DNA of 34,049 nucleotides, taken from NCBI GenBank assembly GCA_934572335.1, contig CAKTKU010000025.1:1-34049 (forward strand). Direction: 5' to 3'. Every line of letters begins with the position of its first letter. Within the stretch, counting starts at the first letter, position 1. The position numbers and the translations under genes are program-made. The notes under the pieces were generated by a model. The model made no database searches. It was given only the letters and a program-made list of their open reading frames with translations, and had not been told where the DNA came from. Shown here one piece after another: positions 1-8,032 of the stretch. The stretch comes from an uncultured Oscillospiraceae bacterium. GTDB taxonomy: Bacteria; Bacillota; Clostridia; Oscillospirales; Oscillospiraceae.

Positions 1-1656
1 ACCGAGAACGAGGTCGTCAAGATAGAGCGCCAGTACAAGCGCGGCTTCATCACCGACGATGAGCGCTACCGCCTCGTTGTTGCCGAGTGGGAAAAGACCA
101 CCAAGGAAGTCACCGACGCGCTCACCAGCGTCCTCGATGAGTACAACCCCATATACATGATGGCAAACTCCGGCGCCCGCGGCTCCATGAACCAGATCCG
201 TCAGCTCGCCGGTATGCGAGGTCTGATGGCGAACACCGCCGGTAAGACCATCGAAATACCCATCAAGTCCAACTTCCGTGAAGGCCTTTCCGTCTTGGAG
301 TACTTCATCTCCACGAGAGGTGCCCGTAAGGGCATGGCGGATACCGCACTGCGTACCGCCGACTCCGGTTACCTCACGCGCCGTATGGTCGACGTGTGTC
401 AGGATGTCATCATCCGCGAGCCCGACTGCGGCACGACCGAGGGCGTGTGGGCGTCCGCGGTGTATGACCGCGGCCAGCTCGTCGAGAGCTTCGGCACGGC
501 CATCCACGGCCGCTTCCCGGCGCAGCCCATCACCGATCCCCAGACGGGCGAGGTGCTGTTTGACACCGACCATATGCTCATGCCCGAGGACGCGGATGTC
601 CTTGAGGCGCACGGCGTGACGCGCGCGTTCATCCGCTCCGTGCTCACGTGCGAGGCACGTATCGGCGTCTGCGCGAAGTGCTACGGCATCAACCTTGCCA
701 TCGGCAAGCCCGTCAACGCGGGCGAGGCCGTCGGCGTTATCGCGGCGCAGTCCATCGGCGAACCGGGCACTCAGCTCACCATGCGTACCTTCCACACCGG
801 CGGCGTCGCGGGCGACGATATCACGCAGGGTCTTCCCCGTGTTGAGGAGCTGTTCGAGGCGCGCAAGCCCAAGAAGATGGCGACGCTCTCCGAGATATCC
901 GGCACAGTGTCGATAGAGGAAGCGAAGAAGGGCGTGATGTACTCCATCACTGTCACAAACGAGGCCGAGGGCGAGACGGTCGTCTACACCGTGCCGCACT
1001 CCGCCGGTATCCTCGTCCACAACGGCGACCATGTCGACCGCGGACAGGAGCTTACCTCCGGTGCGCTCAACCCGCACGATGTTCTGCGCATCCGCGGCAC
1101 GGACGATGATGAGTTCGGCCGTCAGGGCGTCCGCAGCTATATCACGAGCGAGGTCCAGAAGGTCTACCGTCAGCAGGGCGTTGACATCAACGACAAGCAC
1201 ATTGAGGTCATTGTCCGCCAGATGATGCGCAAGGTCAGAGTTGAAGAGGCGGGCAGCACCGATCTGCTCTCCGGCTCGACCATCGACATCAGCGTGCTCA
1301 AGGACGCAAACAAGGAAGTGCAGGAGCGCATGGACGCGGGCGAGGAAGGGCTCAGCTTCGCGACCTACACCCAGCTGCTCATGGGCATCACCAAGGCGTC
1401 CCTCGCCACGGACAGCTGGCTGTCCGCCGCATCGTTCCAGGAGACCACCAAGGTGCTCACGGACGCGGCGATCAAGGGCAAGGAGGACCACCTTGTCGGT
1501 CTGAAGGAGAATGTCATCATCGGCAAGCTCATCCCCGCCGGCACGGGTCTTGAGATCTACCGCGACTTCGAGGAGGAGACGGACGACACTGTCGCCGCCG
1601 CCCCGGAGGAGTACGTCGATCTGACCGCACTTGTCAACAAGTCCAACGCACTTTAA
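1..1656 (+). CDS. rpoC: RNA polymerase subunit beta' (C-terminal part, 5' end outside window)
   Basis: The reading frame is open from base 1, so only the last 551 residues of the roughly 1200-residue beta' subunit of the core RNA polymerase are present. It shows the bridge-helix block (GSMNQIRQLAGMRGLMA, about nt 184-234), the trigger-loop block (QSIGEPGTQLTMRTFHTGG, about nt 751-807) and the downstream zinc site, with one Cys in EPDCG and three in TCEARIGVCAKCYG (about nt 424-684). These are hallmark catalytic and metal-binding elements, so identity is certain. The C-terminus is intact, ends in a short acidic stretch and is followed directly by an intrinsic terminator. In many Clostridia rpoC is followed closely by an L7Ae-type gene and rpsL; here a methyltransferase and a giant surface-protein gene intervene. 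Confidence 0.98.
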   Translation, partial: TENEVVKIERQYKRGFITDDERYRLVVAEWEKTTKEVTDALTSVLDEYNPIYMMANSGARGSMNQIRQLAGMRGLMANTAGKTIEIPIKSNFREGLSVLEYFISTRGARKGMADTALRTADSGYLTRRMVDVCQDVIIREPDCGTTEGVWASAVYDRGQLVESFGTAIHGRFPAQPITDPQTGEVLFDTDHMLMPEDADVLEAHGVTRAFIRSVLTCEARIGVCAKCYGINLAIGKPVNAGEAVGVIAAQSIGEPGTQLTMRTFHTGGVAGDDITQGLPRVEELFEARKPKKMATLSEISGTVSIEEAKKGVMYSITVTNEAEGETVVYTVPHSAGILVHNGDHVDRGQELTSGALNPHDVLRIRGTDDDEFGRQGVRSYITSEVQKVYRQQGVDINDKHIEVIVRQMMRKVRVEEAGSTDLLSGSTIDISVLKDANKEVQERMDAGEEGLSFATYTQLLMGITKASLATDSWLSAASFQETTKVLTDAAIKGKEDHLVGLKENVIIGKLIPAGTGLEIYRDFEEETDDTVAAAPEEYVDLTALVNKSNAL

Positions 1657-1667
1657 GAAAAACCGAA

Positions 1668-1704
1668 AAGGCGTGTATCAGCAAATGCCGATACACGCCT
1701 TTTT
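1668..1704 (+). terminator. Intrinsic terminator of the rpoBC operon
   Basis: A 12-bp stem (AAGGCGTGTATC pairing with GATACACGCCTT) with a 10-nt loop is followed by a T run, 12 nt after the rpoC stop codon. It separates rpoC from the methyltransferase. Confidence 0.93.
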
Positions 1705-1736
1705 AACAAATACGTACAGCGGAGAGTGAACAGCCA

Positions 1737-2642
1737 ATGTCTCTACGCAACAAAACGATAAATACCACCGTCGCCGAGGGGGCGGAGTATCTCGCGCGCT
1801 GCCTGACGGCGGACGACCTGTACGCCGGGAAAACGGCGCTCGACGCCACGATAAACGGCGATATGCGCGCGGTGTGTCCGCTCCTCGCGCCTGGCTGTGC
1901 CGACCTCATAATCGCCGACCCGCCCTATAACCTCACAAAGAGCTATGACGGCACGGCGTTCCGCCGCCGGGGCGCGGCGGAGTATGAGGAATATACCCGT
2001 GCGTGGCTCGCTGCGGTGGAGCCGCTTTTGTCGCCGCGCGGCAGCCTCTACGTCTGCTGCGACTGGCAGTCGAGCCTTGTGATCGGGCGCGTGCTGGAGG
2101 AGCTGTTCACCGTGCGCAATCGCATAACCTGGCAGCGTGAGAAGGGGCGCGGCGCACAGCGCAACTGGAAAAACGGCATGGAGGACATCTGGTTTGCCAC
2201 AAGGGGAGGGGAGTATACCTTTGACCTCGCCGCGGTGCGCCAGCGCCGCCGCGTCATCGCGCCATACCGCGCCGACGGGCAGCCCAAGGACTGGGTCGAG
2301 TCCGCGCAGGGCGCATACCGCGACACCTGCCCCTCAAACTTCTGGGACGACATCACCGTGCCGTTCTGGTCAATGGCGGAAAACACCGCCCACCCCACGC
2401 AGAAGCCCGAAAAGCTGCTGGCAAAGCTCATCCTCGCAAGCTCCGCCCCCGGCGACACGGTGCTCGACCCGTTCCTCGGCTCCGGCACGACGAGCGTGAC
2501 GGCCAAAAAGCTCGACCGGCACTATATCGGCATAGAGCTTGAGCCGCGCTACTGCGTCTGGGCGGAGCAGCGCCTTGAATGCGCCGAAACCGACAGGCGC
2601 ATACAGGGCTATGACGGCGTGTTCTACTCGCGGAATTTTTAA
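1737..2642 (+). CDS. DNA methyltransferase, beta-class N6-adenine/N4-cytosine type, orphan
   Basis: A 301-residue SAM-dependent DNA amino-methyltransferase. The catalytic motif IV, DPPYNL, is at residues 61-66 and the SAM-binding motif DPFLGSGTTS at about 243-252. The catalytic motif preceding the SAM motif defines the beta class, and the block HPTQKPEKL before motif I is the usual motif X. DPPY favours N6-adenine, but N4-cytosine methylation cannot be excluded. The ATG start is preceded by a purine-rich GGAGAG. No restriction endonuclease or specificity subunit is adjacent, so it is probably an orphan (regulatory, CcrM/DpnA-like or phage-derived) enzyme. It has its own terminator downstream and lies just after the rpoC terminator. 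Confidence 0.93.
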   Translation: MSLRNKTINTTVAEGAEYLARCLTADDLYAGKTALDATINGDMRAVCPLLAPGCADLIIADPPYNLTKSYDGTAFRRRGAAEYEEYTRAWLAAVEPLLSPRGSLYVCCDWQSSLVIGRVLEELFTVRNRITWQREKGRGAQRNWKNGMEDIWFATRGGEYTFDLAAVRQRRRVIAPYRADGQPKDWVESAQGAYRDTCPSNFWDDITVPFWSMAENTAHPTQKPEKLLAKLILASSAPGDTVLDPFLGSGTTSVTAKKLDRHYIGIELEPRYCVWAEQRLECAETDRRIQGYDGVFYSRNF

Positions 2643-2682
2643 TGATCTCTTATATTTATCTTATATCTATATAGTATGCTTC

Positions 2683-2708
2683 AAGCGTCGCGGCAGCGGC
2701 GCTTTTGC
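2683..2708 (+). terminator. Intrinsic terminator after the methyltransferase gene
   Basis: A 9-bp stem (AAGCGTCGC with GCGGCGCTT, one G-T wobble) and GGCA loop is followed by TTTTGC, 40 nt after the methyltransferase stop. Confidence 0.7.
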
Positions 2709-2775
2709 TATTTCACGAGCCGTTGATGAAATGCGTGTGAAATTTGTAACCGTTCGTCATATTTAATGTATTTCA

Positions 2776-2804
2776 TTGACAAAAGAGCGCTTTCGCTGTA
2801 CGAT
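2776..2804 (+). promoter_or_regulatory. Sigma-A type promoter of the surface-protein gene
   Basis: A perfect -35 TTGACA (2776-2781) is separated by 17 nt from TACGAT (2799-2804). It lies about 105 nt upstream of the start codon of the giant surface protein, on the correct strand, in an AT-rich gap with no gene. Confidence 0.75.
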
Positions 2805-2909
2805 ACGATTAAAACTGCGATTATGTAAAGCATCTTATGAAAATTCAATGAGCTGCTTTGTGTACAGCCGCGGGCGCGTCCTGCGGCTGCAAAATGAGGA
2901 GGAAGCCGA

Positions 2910-5900
2910 ATGAAAAGAGTTGTGAGCGTTCTGCTGCTGGTGTGCATGCTCGTTAGCCTTATGGGCATGGGGACCGCGGCATATGCGGAAGAACTTGCTG
3001 ACGGCGCAGCTGTCGTAGAACAGTCGGGCGACGCGCCTGTGAGTAATCCGGAGCAGACCGGCGGGGACGCCGAGCAGGAGAACCCGACCGCAACGGAGCC
3101 GCCCCAGCCGACCGAGGAACCCTCGACCGATGGCGACGGGCAGAACGGCACGCAGGAGCCGGAGGCGACACTTGCCCCGGAAGTGACGGCACAGCCCGCG
3201 TCGGACGAGGGCTTCTTTGCCGCGCTCACCGACGCGGAGCTTTCGACGCTGACGGCGGAGCTCGCCCAGCTCGGCTATACCGTGACCGACCGCGCGGGGC
3301 TGTATGCTCTGGCGGTTCAGAACGGTATCTGTGACCTTGAGAATTTCTATATCTGGCTTGATAACGAGCTGTACATCCTCGAAAACGCCAAGGTCGAGGC
3401 GAACGGCAAGCTCTACGAATCGCTGGATGAGGTCGTCGCCCTGCTGGCGAATGACAGCGCACGCGCCGTGACGGCGAAGCTCCTTGACAACGCTGCCGTT
3501 TATGGGCTGGAGGTTCCAGCCGCGCACGAGCTGACGCTCGACCTCAACGGCTTTGCGCTTGTCCTTGAAATGCAGGAGGGCGAGACAGCCCCCGCGCCCG
3601 TAACTGTGACAGATAAGATGGAAAAGGACGAGAACGGCGAGCCGGTCTACTCCTACGCCGCGCTCACGCTCAAAAACGGCACTGTCAGCGCGGGTGATCC
3701 CAATGCGCTCGCGATCTATGACGCGGGGCGGCTGACGCTGGCGAATGTCAACGTTGTCGGCGGCATTCACGTCGCCGAGAGCTATGAGCGCCTGACCACG
3801 CTCTCCATCGAGCCGGGCGAGGCGTTCAAGACCGGCTTTGTCAACGGCGCGATAACCGCGGACGCGGGTGCGGAGAGCGGCGTCTCCATCACCGGTGGCG
3901 ACTTTATAACCGACGTTTCCGCCTACATAGATCCCGCCGTCTACGAGTGCGCCAAGGACGACGCGACCGGGCTTTACACCGTCGCGCGCATAAAGGGCGC
4001 GGGCGAATCAAGCGCTAAGACCGCCCCCGAAATGACGCTGCCCGCTCTTGCCAGAACCGAGGTCAGGGAGGGCGAGGTCACGCTCGCCGAGGGTGTGGAG
4101 CTGGAAAATGCTGCCGTCGCGCTCACCGGACTGAATGACGCCCTGAGCGAGAGCGGCGCTGCGGAGATTTTTGCCGCGTATAAGGAGGCAGCACCCGCGC
4201 AGACGCGGCAGGCGCGCCGTGCGCCGCGCGCGCTCATGCTCGCGGCGGCTGACGGCAGCGCCGAAAATGCCGATGAAAAGACCGCCGCTGACGGCATAGA
4301 GATGCGTCTCACGGTCAAGGCGGAGCTCACCGCCGCCGTCGAGGGCAGCAGCGTCAGCTATGAGGTCAAGCCCTACGCCGTCATCAACGGCGTTGAAGTG
4401 CCCGTGAAAAACGAATGGCTCAACGGGCAGGCTATGCTGCTGAGTCTGTACACGGGCTTCCTGCCCAAAACGCTTGAGCACGTGCACGACGACGGCACGG
4501 TCGAGACAATTGACCTCAATAACTGCACCTACAATAAGGGTAACGGCGTGCTCACAATGAATGTGAGCGAGTTCTCGACGTTTAATGCTAATGACGGGGA
4601 TTTTCAAACCCAAATACAGAATGCAAGCGCCGGGGATGAAATAAAACTTTCGGAGAACGTTACACTTACCGATAAGGTTGTCACGATTGACAAGAATCTC
4701 ACCATAAATCTCAATGGCAATACGCTCGCTCTGACCGGCACGTCAGCGTTTGCGGTTGCTGACGGCATGACGCTCACCATCAAGGGCGGCAATGTGGCGA
4801 ACAGCACCCTCACAGCCGCTAACTATGTCGCGAATCTTGGCACGGGCAGCACGCTCGTCCTCGGCGATGACACAGCAACGAATCCTATGACCGTCACAGT
4901 GAATACGACTAATGGGCTGGTGAGCACGGGCAACGAGAAATCTGTCACAATCAAATGCGCTACGCTGAACGTTGACCCGTCGACCTATACCGTCGCCGCG
5001 GGCTGCACCGCGATGGCGAACAGCGACGGCACGTGGACGGTCGGCAAGCCCGTCGCGCAGATAACCAGAACGACCGGCGACATTACTGCAGGCACGTTTA
5101 AAACGGTGACGCTGTATTTTGACAAGCTGTCAGATGCTATCACCGCGGCCAACGCCACGACAAGAGAAACCATAGTCCTGCTCGCAAACATCGACGAGGG
5201 CAATATCACAATTGATAAGACCGTGACGATAAACGGAACACACCAGACGGTGAAGTACGGTATAACCGGCAATGTAACCGTTACTGCCGGCAGCCCGACG
5301 CTGGAGAAGCTGGCGTATATTACCGGGAACATTACATATCCTTCATCCACAGCTGTGGTTTCACTGTCTCTCAATGAAGTCGACGTGATAGGAGCTACGG
5401 GGAATCCCACGGATGCTAACGTCATAGAAGTGGTGGACAATGTCACGCTCAATATGACACGCTGCGGCACGGTAAACGGCAGCATACAGGCGGGTGCTTC
5501 GAGCGTGAACATCAACAGCGTCCTCGCCGGAGCCAGCACCAACACTTACATCACCGGCTCCATAACGGCGGGCACGGGTAACCTCACTGTGAAGAAAGCC
5601 GCCGTAGACGGCGACATAAAATCCATCGGGACATCCACGGGCTCGCCGCTGCGCTCGGTGAGCATTGAGGACAGCACGGCAGGCTCTATTATTGTTATAG
5701 GTGATGCCGCGACAGGCAGTGAGCTCGCCAATGCCTCATTCACGGCGAAGAATGTGACTGCCAATAGTATCACTGTCGGCTCCTCGGATACGACTCTGGC
5801 ACAGAGGTCAGTTTCAATAACTGAATGCACTGTGACCGACAGCGTCACCATCGGCAACGGCTTCGGCACTGTGAGCGTCACCGGACTTACCGGCAACGGC

Positions 5901-6989
5901 GCTGCAACGAACAGCCTCTCCATAGGCACGTGCAGAGCGGTGGGTACATCCACAGGCGCGATAACGATAAAAGGCACGAACAACAAGCATATGTGGATAG
6001 ATACCGTCAGCATTGGCGACGGAAACAAGAATGTCAAGATAGAGGGTATCAGCAAGAACTCGCCCACGATGATCGGCATAGTCAATATAAATGGCAGCTC
6101 CGACGCGACGTTCGGCGACAATACCGCGAGCAGCGATACGAACGATGTTAAGCTTGAGGTCGGAACTGTCAATTGTGAAAATGGTACGGTCACTATAAAT
6201 AACGGCACTTACGGCAAGAGCTATGCACTCGACGATACAACAGTGGACAGCCTTGTTGTAAGGGGGACAGGCACGTTCGAACTCAATGGCGGCAACTATC
6301 ACAGGGACTACAGCGAGTATTGCGACTGCACACTGAAAAACGACGGCTCAACGCAGGGACAGCACTATACCCACAAGGAGTGCAAGCTTGTCGCCACGAC
6401 CATTGTCAGCGACGGGCTGAGATACCGCGTCAGCACGCTTGCCCCGGTCGTGATAGTCCCCGCGAGCAAGGAAGCCGCGGCGAGCATAACGCGCGGCACG
6501 CAGACGAGCATTACCTTTGTCACTGACGCGCCTTATTATCACGAATGCCAGACGGCAGGGAACCGTGACCTCTTCGGCGTGCAGGTCGACAATGTGTATC
6601 TCACCGAGGGGACGCAGTACACCGTCGCGCCGTATACCTACACGCATGACGGCATAACCGAGACCGTCACACAGGTCACTCTCGCGGCTTCCTATGTCAG
6701 CACCCTCACCGCAACGACGCACCGCGTGAATCTCGACACCGAGGTCGGCAAGGTCACAAGCTATGCCGACGGCAACCCGGTGCAGATAAGGGTGACCCTC
6801 GCAACGGCGAACCGCCGCAGCGGCATCATCCGCACGGGCGATGATTCCAATATCGGGCTTTTGATAGGCATAATGGTGCTCGCGCTCGCCGTCGCTGTTG
6901 CGGTGGTGGTGATCCTCAAAAAGAAGAAGAGCCAGACCGACGCGAACGACGTGACCGACAAGACAAAGCCGAAAGAACCGAAAGAATAA
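2910..6989 (+). CDS. Giant secreted, membrane-anchored beta-helix surface protein
   Basis: A 1359-residue exported protein. A signal peptide is plain (MKRVVSVLLLVCMLVSLM..., ending near AYAEE, residue about 28). A Pro/Glu/Thr-rich acidic linker covers about 30-95. A first beta-helix-like domain contains LTLDLNGFALVLE. A second, longer region from about 560 to 1150 repeats the pattern of short polar turns and hydrophobic strands (for example LTINLNGNTLALTG) typical of right-handed parallel beta-helices. The C-terminus has TGDDSN, a hydrophobic segment of about 23 residues and a lysine-rich tail. That tail resembles the Clostridia LPxTG-like/TGD anchor, but without a canonical LPxTG box. The start is supported by GAGGAGG upstream. 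No enzymatic motif is evident; adhesin or surface-layer function is inference. Confidence 0.85.
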   Translation: MKRVVSVLLLVCMLVSLMGMGTAAYAEELADGAAVVEQSGDAPVSNPEQTGGDAEQENPTATEPPQPTEEPSTDGDGQNGTQEPEATLAPEVTAQPASDEGFFAALTDAELSTLTAELAQLGYTVTDRAGLYALAVQNGICDLENFYIWLDNELYILENAKVEANGKLYESLDEVVALLANDSARAVTAKLLDNAAVYGLEVPAAHELTLDLNGFALVLEMQEGETAPAPVTVTDKMEKDENGEPVYSYAALTLKNGTVSAGDPNALAIYDAGRLTLANVNVVGGIHVAESYERLTTLSIEPGEAFKTGFVNGAITADAGAESGVSITGGDFITDVSAYIDPAVYECAKDDATGLYTVARIKGAGESSAKTAPEMTLPALARTEVREGEVTLAEGVELENAAVALTGLNDALSESGAAEIFAAYKEAAPAQTRQARRAPRALMLAAADGSAENADEKTAADGIEMRLTVKAELTAAVEGSSVSYEVKPYAVINGVEVPVKNEWLNGQAMLLSLYTGFLPKTLEHVHDDGTVETIDLNNCTYNKGNGVLTMNVSEFSTFNANDGDFQTQIQNASAGDEIKLSENVTLTDKVVTIDKNLTINLNGNTLALTGTSAFAVADGMTLTIKGGNVANSTLTAANYVANLGTGSTLVLGDDTATNPMTVTVNTTNGLVSTGNEKSVTIKCATLNVDPSTYTVAAGCTAMANSDGTWTVGKPVAQITRTTGDITAGTFKTVTLYFDKLSDAITAANATTRETIVLLANIDEGNITIDKTVTINGTHQTVKYGITGNVTVTAGSPTLEKLAYITGNITYPSSTAVVSLSLNEVDVIGATGNPTDANVIEVVDNVTLNMTRCGTVNGSIQAGASSVNINSVLAGASTNTYITGSITAGTGNLTVKKAAVDGDIKSIGTSTGSPLRSVSIEDSTAGSIIVIGDAATGSELANASFTAKNVTANSITVGSSDTTLAQRSVSITECTVTDSVTIGNGFGTVSVTGLTGNGAATNSLSIGTCRAVGTSTGAITIKGTNNKHMWIDTVSIGDGNKNVKIEGISKNSPTMIGIVNINGSSDATFGDNTASSDTNDVKLEVGTVNCENGTVTINNGTYGKSYALDDTTVDSLVVRGTGTFELNGGNYHRDYSEYCDCTLKNDGSTQGQHYTHKECKLVATTIVSDGLRYRVSTLAPVVIVPASKEAAASITRGTQTSITFVTDAPYYHECQTAGNRDLFGVQVDNVYLTEGTQYTVAPYTYTHDGITETVTQVTLAASYVSTLTATTHRVNLDTEVGKVTSYADGNPVQIRVTLATANRRSGIIRTGDDSNIGLLIGIMVLALAVAVAVVVILKKKKSQTDANDVTDKTKPKEPKE

Positions 6990-7003
6990 TCAGTTAAAAC
7001 AGT

Positions 7004-7042
7004 ACCGCCCGGCTTGACAGAAATCAAGCCGGGCGGTATAAT
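7004..7042 (+). promoter_or_regulatory. Perfect-consensus sigma-A promoter embedded in a 14-bp inverted repeat
   Basis: TTGACA at 7014-7019 and TATAAT at 7037-7042 are separated by exactly 17 nt. The same bases form an inverted repeat: ACCGCCCGGCTTGA (7004-7017) pairs perfectly with TCAAGCCGGGCGGT (7024-7037), so the stem overlaps the -35 and reaches the first base of the -10. The hairpin lies 14 nt after the surface-protein stop and may also act as its transcript end, although no T run follows. Confidence 0.8.
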
Positions 7043-7048
7043 AGACAC

Positions 7049-7147
7049 AACAAAGAGCGCTGCGACAAGCGGACGCCCTGAACTAGGTTAGATCAACAAA
7101 TAAGCTCATTGACCGTCACTTCTGGTACAAGTGGCGGTCTCGCTTTA
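7049..7147 (+). ncRNA. Putative small RNA, about 100 nt
   Basis: The perfect promoter at 7014-7042 predicts a start near 7049. About 60 nt later an 11-bp hairpin (GACCGTCACTT at 7111-7121 with AAGTGGCGGTC at 7129-7139) is followed by a T-rich tail (TCGCTTTAT), a plausible intrinsic terminator. No ORF with a credible start and ribosome binding site lies between. I do not recognise a known RNA family. Antitoxin RNAs of type I (holin-like peptide) loci in Firmicutes have this general organisation, but no partner peptide is visible. The boundaries are predicted, not observed. Confidence 0.55.
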
Positions 7148-7272
7148 TCCTCACGGTTACAGTGAATCCGAAGATATGTAACGTAATGATGATAGGCATT
7201 GTCTCGCATATTCCAACAGATTACAAGGATAAATGCGCGTGCGTGTTACCGCTGAATAAAAATTCTCAAAAT

Positions 7273-7318
7273 ATATTTCACAAAAATCCTTGACTATAAT
7301 TGTGAAATATGCTAAACT
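7273..7318 (+). promoter_or_regulatory. str operon promoter with an 11-bp inverted repeat
   Basis: TTGACT (7290-7295), a 17-nt spacer and an extended -10 TGC-TAAACT (7310-7318) form a good sigma-A promoter about 120 nt before rpsL. The -35 is enclosed by a perfect inverted repeat: ATATTTCACAA (7273-7283) and TTGTGAAATAT (7300-7310), 16 nt apart. The right arm sits in the -35/-10 spacer. This arrangement suggests an operator. The leader from about 7325 to 7438 is long for rpsL and may hold further control. Confidence 0.75.
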
Positions 7319-7438
7319 CATCAATTGCGTGGGTATTACTGCGCCCTTTTGCAAAAACGCACGAAAAACTTGAAAAATCAAGCGGTTGTGCGCCGAGCGA
7401 GGGCAGATGTCCGCGACAACGAAAGAAAGGAGAACACA

Positions 7439-7864
7439 ATGCCAACCTTTAACCAGCTTGTCAGAAAGGGAAGAGAAAAGGTCACTTCCAAGTCCACCTC
7501 TCCTGCAATGCAGAAGGGTCTGAACACCCTCAAGAATAAGGAGACCGATCTCAGCTCCCCCCAGAAGAGAGGCGTCTGCACCGCTGTTCGTACCTCCACC
7601 CCTAAGAAGCCGAACTCCGCTCTGCGTAAGATCGCCCGTGTACGTCTGACCAATGGTTACGAAGTCACCGCTTACATCCCCGGTATCGGTCATAACCTGC
7701 AGGAGCACTCCGTCGTTATGATCCGCGGCGGCCGTGTGAAGGACCTTCCTGGTGTCCGTTATCACATTATCCGCGGTACTCTCGATGCTCAGGGCGTGAA
7801 CGGTCGTATGCAGGCCAGGTCTAAGTACGGCGCAAAGAGGCCCAAGGCTGCTAAGAAGAAGTAA
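7439..7864 (+). CDS. rpsL: 30S ribosomal protein S12
   Basis: A 141-residue S12 of the 30S decoding centre. It carries the highly conserved TPKKPNSALRK loop and GGRVKDLPGVRYH, with lysines in both positions where streptomycin-resistance substitutions normally occur, so the drug-sensitive residue type is seen. The ATG at 7439 (MPTFNQLV) follows AAAGGAGAA and matches the family start; the open frame upstream to a TTG at 7325 has no ribosome binding site and is leader. It is the first gene of the str operon and is followed by an unusually long 168-nt spacer before rpsG. Confidence 0.98.
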   Translation: MPTFNQLVRKGREKVTSKSTSPAMQKGLNTLKNKETDLSSPQKRGVCTAVRTSTPKKPNSALRKIARVRLTNGYEVTAYIPGIGHNLQEHSVVMIRGGRVKDLPGVRYHIIRGTLDAQGVNGRMQARSKYGAKRPKAAKKK

Positions 7865-7865
7865 T

Positions 7866-8032
7866 TTTCCGACAGCTTAGGCAGGGGCAGCCGCGCGCAG
7901 GGGAGACCCGGAAGGCTGCTCAAAAGCCCTGTCGTTTATCTATAATATGTGGATAAACCTCGGGGCGCAACGGACGCAGAGAATGCGTTCGAGTACCTGT
8001 GATTCCATTTTTTAATGAAGGAGGGAAGCAAC
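7866..8032 (+). other. Structured rpsL-rpsG intercistronic spacer
   Basis: This 168-nt gap holds several possible RNA stems: GCAGCC/GGCTGC nested in CGACAG/CTGTCG (7870-7935), the perfect GTTTATC/GATAAAC pair (7934-7940 and 7952-7958), and a 7-bp stem GGACGCA/TGCGTTC just before the rpsG ribosome binding site. In E. coli the S12-S7 gap binds S7 and controls translation; an analogous role here is inference. Confidence 0.5.

Noticed and set aside
7325..7438. N-terminal extension of rpsL from an upstream TTG
   Set aside because: It begins at the predicted transcription start, has no ribosome binding site, and S12 proteins start at the MPTFNQL sequence.
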